Positions 1 to 5,832 of a stretch of DNA of 12,829 nt are shown here, piece after piece. Position 1 is the stretch's first letter, and every line of letters starts with the position of its first letter. This stretch comes from Candidatus Nanopelagicaceae bacterium. GTDB taxonomy: Bacteria > Actinomycetota > Actinomycetes > Nanopelagicales > Nanopelagicaceae. Below the pieces are notes generated by a model. That model worked only from the letters and a program-made list of their open reading frames with translations. It did not search any database and had not been told where the DNA came from. A program made the position numbers and the translations under genes. The stretch is taken from positions 1-12,829 of the forward strand of contig JALQWD010000186.1 in assembly GCA_023260175.1 (NCBI GenBank), in the 5' to 3' direction.

Positions 1-533
1 GAAGAACCAAATAGCGATGTCACTGTTCCATATTTAATTATGGTGCGATCGGTATCTGATGTTGGTCCAGTGACATCACCAGATATCTCCCACCAGTTAC
101 AACCCGCTAAAGATGTGGCAAATACTGCGCCACAAGTCATGCTTTCGCAGCCCTTTAAATCAGCGGCTAACTTCTTATTTGCGGAGGAAAGCCCAACAAG
201 CTCTTTGCTAGTTGGAACTTTTGCATAAATATCATCGCTTTGAATGTAGCCCTTGGGTGGCCAGACTGCTTTTGGCGATGGAGTCACTTTAACTTTTTTT
301 CGCGGCTTTGGTTTGTAGACCACAACCTTCTTCTTAGTCGCAGTAGCAGTTGGCTTAGCCGTTGCTTTGGCGGTTGTCTTTGCGGTCGCCTTAGCTGTGA
401 CTCTTGGTGTTGCTTTAGCGCTGGGTTTTGTAGTTACTTTTTTAGTTGGGGTAGGAGTTGGTTTTTTAGTCGCGGCATTAGCTGTTCCGCTAAGTAGCGA
501 AAAAGCAATGATTGCAACTAATACTTTTCTCAA
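1..533 (-). CDS. Secreted Lys/Thr/Ala-rich protein of unknown function, TTG start, C-terminus cut by window edge
   Basis: This frame is open from a TTG at 533 to the left edge, giving 177 visible codons. Residues 1-20 form a signal peptide: MRK, a hydrophobic core (VLVAIIAFSLL), then a small-residue site ANA before A21. Residues 22-89 are low-complexity and very basic, made of Lys, Thr, Ala and Pro with many AK and AT units. Residues 90-177 look like a folded region with three cysteines (C129, C134, C145) and a NWW motif. No family was recognised. The start is set by AGGTGG 8 bases upstream and by the TTGA overlap with the permease stop codon. No ATG or GTG is available nearby in frame. Being last in an ABC-exporter operon suggests cotranslation with that transporter, but the signal peptide points to Sec export. 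The basic linker could bind wall polymers or other anionic surfaces (inference). Confidence 0.8.
   Translation of the reverse strand, partial: MRKVLVAIIAFSLLSGTANAATKKPTPTPTKKVTTKPSAKATPRVTAKATAKTTAKATAKPTATATKKKVVVYKPKPRKKVKVTPSPKAVWPPKGYIQSDDIYAKVPTSKELVGLSSANKKLAADLKGCESMTCGAVFATSLAGCNWWEISGDVTGPTSDTDRTIIKYGTVTSLFGS
267..470 (-). repeat. Low-complexity coding repeat encoding a Lys/Thr/Ala/Pro-rich linker
   Basis: Codons 22-89 of the secreted protein are imperfect iterations of Lys, Ala, Thr and Pro. The densest part is residues 38-69, with repeated AK(A/T)T-like units similar in composition to histone-H1-like tails. Synonymous codons vary between units, so the repetition is stronger in protein than in DNA. 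Reading the opposite strand here gives spurious Ser/Cys/Trp-rich and Val/Ala-rich frames. Confidence 0.6.
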
Positions 534-1312
534 TCGCGATCCCACCTAAATGTCTTAATAGCTAGCGCTACACCTAATACCAACCAGATGGCATTGATTA
601 ATATTCCACGACCAGTTTCCCAGCTCTTTGCCACCTCTTGCACAGCAAAGGTATCCGGCAGAAAGACTTCGCGCATTCCTTGAGTTAGCCACTTAAGCGG
701 AAATATTGCAGCAACTTGCTGCATCCATGATGGTAACTGGGTAAAGATAAAGAAGACACCGCTGAAGAATTGCAGAATGATTACAACAGGAGAGACAACT
801 GCAGATGCACCACGACCTGTTTTAGGAATTGCTGAAAAGGCGATTCCCAGCGCAGTTGAATTAGCGCTACCCAGAATAAGTAGCAGAACAAATAGCCACC
901 ATTTCTCTGTTGTTGCAGGAAGTTTTAAGCCAAAGAAAGCAACACCGCCAGCAACTAATAAAACTGTCTGCGCAATCATGGAAGCCAATACAAGAATTGA
1001 TTTACCGATGAAATATGAAGCAATAGGCATTGGAGTGCCACGTAAACGCTTCAACGCACCAGCATCACGTTCCATCGGAATCATGATTGCTAACTGCTGA
1101 AAACCGCTATTAACCATGCCAGATGCGATCATTCCGGCTACGAAATATTGGCTGAATTTAACGCCGGGCGCGATGGTGTCTTTGAAAACTGAACCAAAGA
1201 TGACCATCAGAATTAATGGAAAGAAAATCGTAAAGACCACTGATTCGCGTTGACGCATAAATTGCTTGATTTCAAGCGCGCCGCGATGAATTCCTAGTTT
1301 TAGAGTATTCAT
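530..1312 (-). CDS. ABC-2 type multidrug/lipid exporter permease (DrrB-like)
   Basis: This 260-residue integral membrane protein is the transmembrane subunit of an ABC exporter. About six hydrophobic segments are visible: residues 25-43, 55-75, 104-128, 138-160, 170-192 and 236-252. Between the second and third lies ERDAGALKRLRGTP (81-94), matching the conserved cytoplasmic motif of ABC-2 permeases. The length fits the DrrB/NodJ-type family. The ATG at 1312 shares one base with the TAA of the ATPase gene (TAATG), so the two are translationally coupled. The TGA at the other end overlaps the TTG of the secreted-protein gene. The two subunits would form a dimer-of-dimers exporter at the cytoplasmic membrane. 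The substrate cannot be told from sequence; drugs, lipids or polysaccharide precursors are all used by relatives. Confidence 0.92.
   Translation of the reverse strand: MNTLKLGIHRGALEIKQFMRQRESVVFTIFFPLILMVIFGSVFKDTIAPGVKFSQYFVAGMIASGMVNSGFQQLAIMIPMERDAGALKRLRGTPMPIASYFIGKSILVLASMIAQTVLLVAGGVAFFGLKLPATTEKWWLFVLLLILGSANSTALGIAFSAIPKTGRGASAVVSPVVIILQFFSGVFFIFTQLPSWMQQVAAIFPLKWLTQGMREVFLPDTFAVQEVAKSWETGRGILINAIWLVLGVALAIKTFRWDRD
542..547 (-). promoter_or_regulatory. Ribosome binding site AGGTGG deciding the TTG start
   Basis: AGGTGG lies 8 bases upstream of the TTG at 533 and inside the last codons of the permease gene. It resembles the AGGAGG consensus and is well placed. It supports translation of the otherwise easily missed secreted protein from TTG. 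Confidence 0.6.
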
Positions 1313-2133
1313 TATTCGCCAATCATCTTTAGGTAGATATCTTCAAGTGAAGGTCTAATAACTTGTAGCTCTGGAACTTCTCCTTGGTATTTGGCAGAAA
1401 GCTCTTTCACAAACTCGGTTGGGTTTTCAGATTCAGCTTCTCCGTCGCGCCACTTGACTGTGGCAAGAGCGTTTTGACGATTGCCTAAAGTCGCTGGGGT
1501 AGCTACTTCAACAATCTTTCCGCGATTAATAACTGCTACGCGATCTGCCAAAGCTTCTGCTTCATCCAAGTAGTGAGTGGTCAAAAGAATTGTTGTTCCG
1601 GAGTTCTGGAGAGATTTAATTAAATCCCAAAATTGACGTCGAGCTTCAGGATCAAAGCCAGTAGTTGGTTCATCTAAAAAGAGTAGCTCTGGATTACCGA
1701 TAATGCCCAGCGCTACATCTAGTCGTCTGCGCTGGCCGCCGGAAAGATTTCGAATTAAAGAGCTTCGTTTCTCATCCAAGCCGACGGCGTTAATAACTTC
1801 ATCCGCGCTGCGAGGATTGCGGTAATACTTTGCGAAATGATGAACCGTTTCGGCAACGCTTAAATCGCCAGCATCCTGACTATTTTGATGGACGATTCCT
1901 AAACGGTTTCGCCATTGGCTATCGCCATGGTTTGGATCTACCCCAAGGACCGAAACAGAGCCCGAGCTGCGTTCACGGAAACCTTCTAAGATTTCAACGG
2001 TTGTAGTTTTTCCAGCGCCATTTGGCCCTAATAGAGAGAAAATCTCGCCCTGATTGATTGTGAGATCAACTCCTGCGACTGCGCTCAATTCACCATATTG
2101 CTTAATGAGCCCGTGGACCGTGACAACTGACAT
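1312..2133 (-). CDS. ABC transporter ATP-binding protein (DrrA/CcmA-like)
   Basis: This is the ATPase partner of the downstream permease. From the start chosen here it has 273 residues. Visible motifs are Walker A GPNGAGKT (36-43), Q-loop Q83, signature LSGGQ (130-134), Walker B LLFLDEP (150-156) with catalytic E155, and switch His187. The C-terminal 60 residues include a PSLEDIYLKM motif typical of DrrA-like ATPases. The frame also opens at an ATG at 2178, adding 15 residues (MRIFASLRQLWHRCT) that relatives normally lack. I chose the ATG at 2133 because MSVVTVHGLIKQYG matches the usual family N-terminus. No strong ribosome binding site precedes either start. It powers export through the coupled permease. 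The substrate is unknown. Confidence 0.92.
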   Translation of the reverse strand: MSVVTVHGLIKQYGELSAVAGVDLTINQGEIFSLLGPNGAGKTTTVEILEGFRERSSGSVSVLGVDPNHGDSQWRNRLGIVHQNSQDAGDLSVAETVHHFAKYYRNPRSADEVINAVGLDEKRSSLIRNLSGGQRRRLDVALGIIGNPELLFLDEPTTGFDPEARRQFWDLIKSLQNSGTTILLTTHYLDEAEALADRVAVINRGKIVEVATPATLGNRQNALATVKWRDGEAESENPTEFVKELSAKYQGEVPELQVIRPSLEDIYLKMIGE

Positions 2134-2162
2134 GGTGCAACGATGCCACAACTGCCTTAGAG

Positions 2163-2178
2163 ATGCGAAAATACGCAT
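2163..2178. promoter_or_regulatory. Inverted repeat and likely divergent promoter between ABC operon and zinc-ribbon-like gene
   Basis: ATGCG and CGCAT form 5-base inverted arms around AAAATA, directly before the GTG at 2179. On the minus strand TATTTT (2173-2168) fits a TANNNT -10 box for the ABC operon, giving a short leader to the ATG at 2133. On the plus strand GAAAAT (2167-2172) lies 6 bases before the GTG and could be a weak leaderless -10. The palindrome is short and may be chance. It lies within the N-terminus of the ABC gene if that gene starts at 2178. Confidence 0.3.
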
Positions 2179-2490
2179 GTGAGTCCGCGTAGAAATTACC
2201 CAAAGAATCGCCGCCCAAAGGCAGAAGAGCGCGACCCCTCAACTTCCAATCAAGTCATCGAAGAACATCTTGATGGAATTTATGTTGTCAGACAATTAAC
2301 TGGATCTAGTTCAAATAAACCATATCGCTGTCCTGGTTGCGATCAGATGATTCCAATGGCAACTCCACATATCGTTGCATGGATTGAAGGCGATGAAGAT
2401 TCACGTCGCCACTGGCATAAAGCTTGCTGGACTAAGAGAAATAATCGCAGACCAAATACACAGCGCACACGTAATGCGCCAAGGTATTAA
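2179..2490 (+). CDS. Conserved actinobacterial small zinc-ribbon-like protein
   Basis: This 103-residue basic protein starts at GTG. It has an Arg/Lys/Pro-rich N-terminus (MSPRRNYPKN) and a central domain with C51-P-G-C54, H64, then RRHWHKACW with H78, H80 and C83. The C-terminal tail is rich in Arg and Asn and ends in RNAPRY. The Cys/His spacing suggests one zinc site (inference). From memory, actinobacteria such as Streptomyces encode close relatives with the same MSPRR start, YRCPGC, HWHKACW and RNAPRY ending. They are often labelled hypothetical or ATP/GTP-binding, but no Walker motif is visible here. The conserved N-terminus supports the GTG at 2179. The gene diverges from the ABC operon and overlaps the aldehyde dehydrogenase stop by 4 bases. 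The basic tails suggest nucleic-acid or ribosome contact, but the function is unknown. Confidence 0.85.
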   Translation: MSPRRNYPKNRRPKAEERDPSTSNQVIEEHLDGIYVVRQLTGSSSNKPYRCPGCDQMIPMATPHIVAWIEGDEDSRRHWHKACWTKRNNRRPNTQRTRNAPRY

Positions 2491-3929
2491 CTAAACCATT
2501 TACTTAATTTTGCAATCAATTTTTCTTGCGCTTGAGTGCGCTTGAAAGATGTTGCTCGCAAAGGAATTTCGAATCTAGGTTGTACATAGGTGCGTGCGTA
2601 GGTAAATTCAAAAAGTCCTTCTGGACCATGTATGCGTCCATAGCCGCTCTGCTTTGCACCACCGAATGGCACAGAAGGGATTGCGGCGAAGGTGAATGCA
2701 GTATTTATGCCAACCATTCCGCATTCCAAACGTTTGGCGATGGCATAGCCGTTGCGCTTTGAAAATACTGAAGCACCGAGACCGTATTCTGATGCGTTCG
2801 ATAGCTCAATAGCTTCTATCATTGTTTTTACGGTGTTAATCGCAATGGTTGGCCCAAAAGTTTCATCTGTCATTGCGCTGCAATTCTCAGGTACATCTGC
2901 CATTACGACAGGGTTAACGATTCTTTCATTAACAGAAAAAACATCGCCAAATAGCATTTTGGCGCCCGCATTTGTGGCATCTTGAATATGGCCGCGAATA
3001 ATCTCTAGTTGTTTTGGCATAGTCGCTGGCCCGTAACTAGTACCTGGCTCTAAGTTTTTAACTATATCCAGCACTGCTCTTTGGAATTTTTCCGAAACTT
3101 TTTCATGTACATAAACACGTTCTGCGCCAATACAAGATTGCCCAGCATTGGCCATCGCAGACCAGATCGTGTATTCAGCTGCTAATTTTATATTGGCATC
3201 TTTATCAACTAGCACAGGATCTTTTCCGCCACATTCAAGAAGAACTGGTGTCATGTTCTTGGCGCAGGTCTCTGCCACAATTTTTGCAGTTCTAGTAGAG
3301 CCGGTGAACGCCAATTTATTAATTGGTGATTCGCATAAGAATTTTCCAGTTTCGCCCAAACCAGTAATAGTTGCTAATACGTGAGGGATTGCAGAAACTT
3401 TATTGAAGGTCTCTGCAAGTAAAACTCCTACACCTGGCGTAAATTCACTTGGCTTGAATACAACAGTATTTCCCGCAGCCAAGGCATAAGAAATAGATCC
3501 CATTGGTGTGAACATCGGATAGTTCCAAGGCCCAATTACACCGATAACTCCATAAGGGATTCTTTGAACTTCAGCCTGCATGTTAAACATCAGTAAACCA
3601 GGCTTGCGGCGCTGCTCCTTTAAGTAGAAGCCTGCTTTCTTAGCAGCCCAACTCAAGTGAGCGATTGCAATGGATACTTCCAGTTGCGCATCACCGATTG
3701 GCTTTCCAGTTTCTAACGCGATGATTTCTGCAAATTCATCAGCACGCTTTGCGATTTCTCGCTTCCAAAGCAGAAGGACTCGCTTACGTGCAGCAAATTT
3801 GAGACCTTGCCATTGTGCTGCGCTATCGCTAGCTAATTTAACTGCGCCGTTTACCGCCTCTTTGGTGAAGATTTGGTGGCTGGCGATTACTTCGCCGGAC
3901 CGTGGATTTAGCGAATCGAAGTGAGTCAT
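2487..3929 (-). CDS. NAD(P)-dependent aldehyde dehydrogenase
   Basis: This full-length ALDH superfamily enzyme of 480 residues oxidises an aldehyde to its acid in the cytoplasm. Visible landmarks are GPWNYP (133-138) with the oxyanion Asn136, the cofactor Lys159 in FKPSE, FTGST (208-212), the general base Glu232 in LECGGKD, the nucleophile Cys266 in GQSCIG, and ETFGP (356-360). All catalytic residues are intact. The GPWNYP and LECGGKDP wording resembles the succinate-semialdehyde and related ALDHs of actinobacteria, but the substrate cannot be fixed from sequence. The ATG at 3929 follows a TACCAT box by 6 bases, fitting leaderless transcription. The gene is divergent from an alpha/beta hydrolase and ends tail to tail, with a 4-base overlap, with the zinc-ribbon-like gene. 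The basic C-terminal tail after about residue 458 lies beyond the core fold. Confidence 0.93.
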   Translation of the reverse strand: MTHFDSLNPRSGEVIASHQIFTKEAVNGAVKLASDSAAQWQGLKFAARKRVLLLWKREIAKRADEFAEIIALETGKPIGDAQLEVSIAIAHLSWAAKKAGFYLKEQRRKPGLLMFNMQAEVQRIPYGVIGVIGPWNYPMFTPMGSISYALAAGNTVVFKPSEFTPGVGVLLAETFNKVSAIPHVLATITGLGETGKFLCESPINKLAFTGSTRTAKIVAETCAKNMTPVLLECGGKDPVLVDKDANIKLAAEYTIWSAMANAGQSCIGAERVYVHEKVSEKFQRAVLDIVKNLEPGTSYGPATMPKQLEIIRGHIQDATNAGAKMLFGDVFSVNERIVNPVVMADVPENCSAMTDETFGPTIAINTVKTMIEAIELSNASEYGLGASVFSKRNGYAIAKRLECGMVGINTAFTFAAIPSVPFGGAKQSGYGRIHGPEGLFEFTYARTYVQPRFEIPLRATSFKRTQAQEKLIAKLSKWFS

Positions 3930-3935
3930 GAGTAA

Positions 3936-3941
3936 ATGGTA
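3936..3941 (-). promoter_or_regulatory. Probable -10 box of a leaderless promoter for the aldehyde dehydrogenase
   Basis: On the minus strand TACCAT fits TANNNT and ends 6 bases before the ATG at 3929. That spacing would put the transcription start at or next to the start codon, as in actinobacterial leaderless genes. No convincing -35 or ribosome binding site is seen. Confidence 0.45.
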
Positions 3942-3949
3942 ACGAGCAT

Positions 3950-3955
3950 TATTAT
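3950..3955 (+). promoter_or_regulatory. Probable -10 box of a leaderless promoter for the alpha/beta hydrolase
   Basis: TATTAT is a near-consensus -10 hexamer ending 7 bases before the ATG at 3963. This spacing fits a leaderless transcript starting at that ATG. It also argues that the upstream in-frame ATG at 3936 is not used, because it would lie inside the promoter. No ribosome binding site precedes either ATG. Confidence 0.5.
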
Positions 3956-3962
3956 TTACGCT

Positions 3963-4673
3963 ATGGCTGAACCGATAAGACCAAGCACAGTTCTGCCGTC
4001 CAAGCGTGATCTAACCAAGGTAATCACTGATGACGGCATTGAACTAGTCGTTGAGGTGGCGGCGCCGCTAAATCCATCTAGAGGGGCACTTTTGATGTGT
4101 CACCCAAATCCAACTGGCGGCGGAATGATGGATTCGCATGTTTATAAAAAAGCTGCCAATCGTTTACCAGCGTTGGCTGATTTAACAATCGTCAGATTTA
4201 ACACCAGAGGAACTGCATCCGAACAAGGCAGCAGTACTGGAACCTATGATCAAACTAAACTTGAAAAACATGATGTCGAAGCAATGGTTAAATACTGTTT
4301 AGATGAATTGAAATTAGAGAATCTATGGGTAGTCGGCTGGTCTTTTGGCACAGAGTTAACTTTGAAATATGCAAGAGATTCTCGCATTAAAGGAATAATC
4401 TTGTTGAGTCCGCCAATGATGTATACAACTGTTGAGGAATTGACTTTCTGGGCAGAAGATGGTCGTCCAGTTATTGCGTTAGTCCCGGAACACGATGAGT
4501 ATTTATCGCCAGCTGCCGCCAAAGAGAAGTTCGCAGCTATTCCACAAATAGAGATAATCGAAGGTGTAAACATGAAGCACCTTTGGTTAGGGGAGCCATC
4601 GGTTCAATTTGTGCACGATCAAATAATTAACAAGGTAGCACCAGAAAAGTATCCGCTACCTACCGAAATTTAA
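3963..4673 (+). CDS. Alpha/beta hydrolase superfamily protein (COG2945-like)
   Basis: From the ATG at 3963 this is a 236-residue serine hydrolase fold. The nucleophile elbow GWSFG puts Ser at 127. PEHDEYLSP gives the acid Asp178, and MKHLW gives the catalytic His206. An early strand-loop HPNPTGGGMMDSHV matches the HPHP-G-G-MDN motif of COG2945 alpha/beta hydrolases, so the oxyanion region is also conserved. There is no signal peptide, so it is cytoplasmic. The substrate is unknown; relatives act as esterases or thioesterases. An in-frame ATG at 3936 would add nine hydrophobic residues (MVTSIIIYA). I reject it because a -10-like TATTAT lies between the two starts. The gene is divergent from the aldehyde dehydrogenase across 33 bases and converges on the AI-2E transporter gene with a 4-base stop overlap. 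Confidence 0.88.
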   Translation: MAEPIRPSTVLPSKRDLTKVITDDGIELVVEVAAPLNPSRGALLMCHPNPTGGGMMDSHVYKKAANRLPALADLTIVRFNTRGTASEQGSSTGTYDQTKLEKHDVEAMVKYCLDELKLENLWVVGWSFGTELTLKYARDSRIKGIILLSPPMMYTTVEELTFWAEDGRPVIALVPEHDEYLSPAAAKEKFAAIPQIEIIEGVNMKHLWLGEPSVQFVHDQIINKVAPEKYPLPTEI

Positions 4674-5788
4674 CTTTGATCTGATTTAGGGTAAACAACT
4701 TCTTCAAGAATCAACAGGATTGATGCCGCAATTGGCACTGCAAGAATTCCGCCAACTAAACCAAGAAGCGATGCACCAATTAGCGCGCTCACGATTGTCA
4801 CAAGTCCCGGAATAGAGAGTGATTTCTGCATGATTTTAGGCATTAATACGTAGTTCTCAAGCTGCTGGTAAACAAGATATGCAACTAATACTGCAATACC
4901 CGTTGCAACAGATTGTGTAAAACCGACGAGAGTCAGGATAGAGGAACCAATAAAGTGTCCAACCAGCGGAATCATGCCGCAAATAAATACCAACATGCCA
5001 AGTGCAATAGGCGAAGGTAGGCCAAGTACGGCGCAGAAGAGGGCCATTACAACACCCGCGACAAAAGCTACAGATATTTGGCTTCCGACGAATGCGCCAA
5101 TTCGAGAAACAATCCCATCAGTAAGCGCTTTGATTCGCGATCTTCGTGAAGCAGGAGCTAAACGAATAGCCTGCTCGATTACTTCAGGCAAGCTAATTGT
5201 GAAGTACATAGTTAAAACCAAGATAGTAAGTGCAGTAAATATTCCTGAAATAAAGGTCTTACCTACACCCACTATTCCGCCAAAAGCAGAAATAATCAGA
5301 GTTCCATCGCTGGTAAGAGATTTAACTTTTTCAGTCAAAGAATCAATTAATCCATAATGAGTATTTATGTCATTGATAAATGCGTTGTTCTTCAAGTTTT
5401 CTAATAAAGCTGGTGCGCTGTCAATCAAACTTGTGCTTTGACGAACTACTGGCGGGATAATCAAAATTGCAAGTAGTGCAACGAAAATCAAGACCAAAGC
5501 TAAGATTGCTGAAACTGCAGCACCTCTGCTTAATCCGCGTTTGCGGAAGAATTCAACTGCTGGGTTAAGACCCATGGCCAGAAAAATCGAAATCAAAATC
5601 AAAACGAAGATTTGGCTTGCAGCGGCAAGCGATCTAAGAAGTACAAAGGCTGTTAGCGCTCCGCAAGTTGCAAGAAATCCAAAGTAGAAAGGTGAGCTTT
5701 TTTCGATCGGAGCACCTGGTGTACCGAAGTTTTCGGGTGATTTTGGTGATTTAACCGAAGATTTACGTAAGCGCTTAGTTATAGCCAT
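4670..5788 (-). CDS. AI-2E family transporter (PerM/TqsA-like membrane protein)
   Basis: This 372-residue polytopic membrane protein belongs to the AI-2E transporter family (PF01594). After a basic, Ser/Pro-rich cytoplasmic N-terminus (1-32), hydrophobic segments lie near residues 35-52, 56-73, 89-112, 163-199, 232-256, 261-290, 294-309 and 326-362. The soluble loop at 113-160 is typical of the family. So are IPLVGHFIG (273-281) and the C-terminal stretch with P317, P327 and GLVGGILAVPIAA (343-355). Family members include a quorum-signal exporter (TqsA) and Na+/H+ antiporters, so the name does not fix the substrate. The ATG at 5788 has a -10-like TAAACT 6 bases upstream, consistent with a leaderless transcript. 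It diverges from the DUF4032 gene and converges on the hydrolase gene. Confidence 0.9.
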   Translation of the reverse strand: MAITKRLRKSSVKSPKSPENFGTPGAPIEKSSPFYFGFLATCGALTAFVLLRSLAAASQIFVLILISIFLAMGLNPAVEFFRKRGLSRGAAVSAILALVLIFVALLAILIIPPVVRQSTSLIDSAPALLENLKNNAFINDINTHYGLIDSLTEKVKSLTSDGTLIISAFGGIVGVGKTFISGIFTALTILVLTMYFTISLPEVIEQAIRLAPASRRSRIKALTDGIVSRIGAFVGSQISVAFVAGVVMALFCAVLGLPSPIALGMLVFICGMIPLVGHFIGSSILTLVGFTQSVATGIAVLVAYLVYQQLENYVLMPKIMQKSLSIPGLVTIVSALIGASLLGLVGGILAVPIAASILLILEEVVYPKSDQS

Positions 5789-5794
5789 GCGAAT

Positions 5795-5800
5795 AGTTTA
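5795..5800 (-). promoter_or_regulatory. Probable -10 box of a leaderless promoter for the AI-2E transporter
   Basis: On the minus strand TAAACT fits TANNNT and ends 6 bases before the ATG at 5788. The arrangement matches the one before the aldehyde dehydrogenase. No ribosome binding site is visible. Confidence 0.42.
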
Positions 5801-5804
5801 AATT
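5799..5804 (+). promoter_or_regulatory. Possible -10 box for the DUF4032-YbbN-MFS operon
   Basis: TAAATT overlaps the opposing -10 of the AI-2E gene. It would give a leader of roughly 20 bases before the ATG at 5833, which could include the purine-rich GAGAG (5819-5823) as a weak ribosome binding site. The 44-base divergent gap leaves no room for two separate full promoters, so some overlap is expected. Confidence 0.25.
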
Positions 5805-5832
5805 ACCAACCAAATTACGAGAGAATATCCCT

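Noticed and set aside
240..549. Two plus-strand frames opposite the secreted protein, one Ser/Cys/Trp-rich and one Val/Ala-rich
   Set aside because: They are the antisense of a Lys/Thr/Ala-rich repeat. Their skewed composition is explained by that repeat, and they have no ribosome binding site or family resemblance.
777..1100. Plus-strand frame of 107 codons opposite the ABC permease
   Set aside because: It lies wholly inside a well-supported membrane protein gene and looks like a shadow frame without its own start signals.
3936..3962. ATG at 3936 as the start of the hydrolase
   Set aside because: It would overlap the probable -10 boxes and add nine residues with no family counterpart. The ATG at 3963 is correctly spaced from TATTAT.
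4974..5357. Plus-strand frame of 127 codons opposite the AI-2E transporter
   Set aside because: It is fully contained in the antisense of a clear transporter gene. Its low-complexity Thr/Ile/Pro composition is typical of a shadow.
4670..5788. A quorum-sensing role for the AI-2E family gene
   Set aside because: The family name comes from one member. Other members move ions, and no luxS or signalling gene is nearby, so no such role can be claimed.
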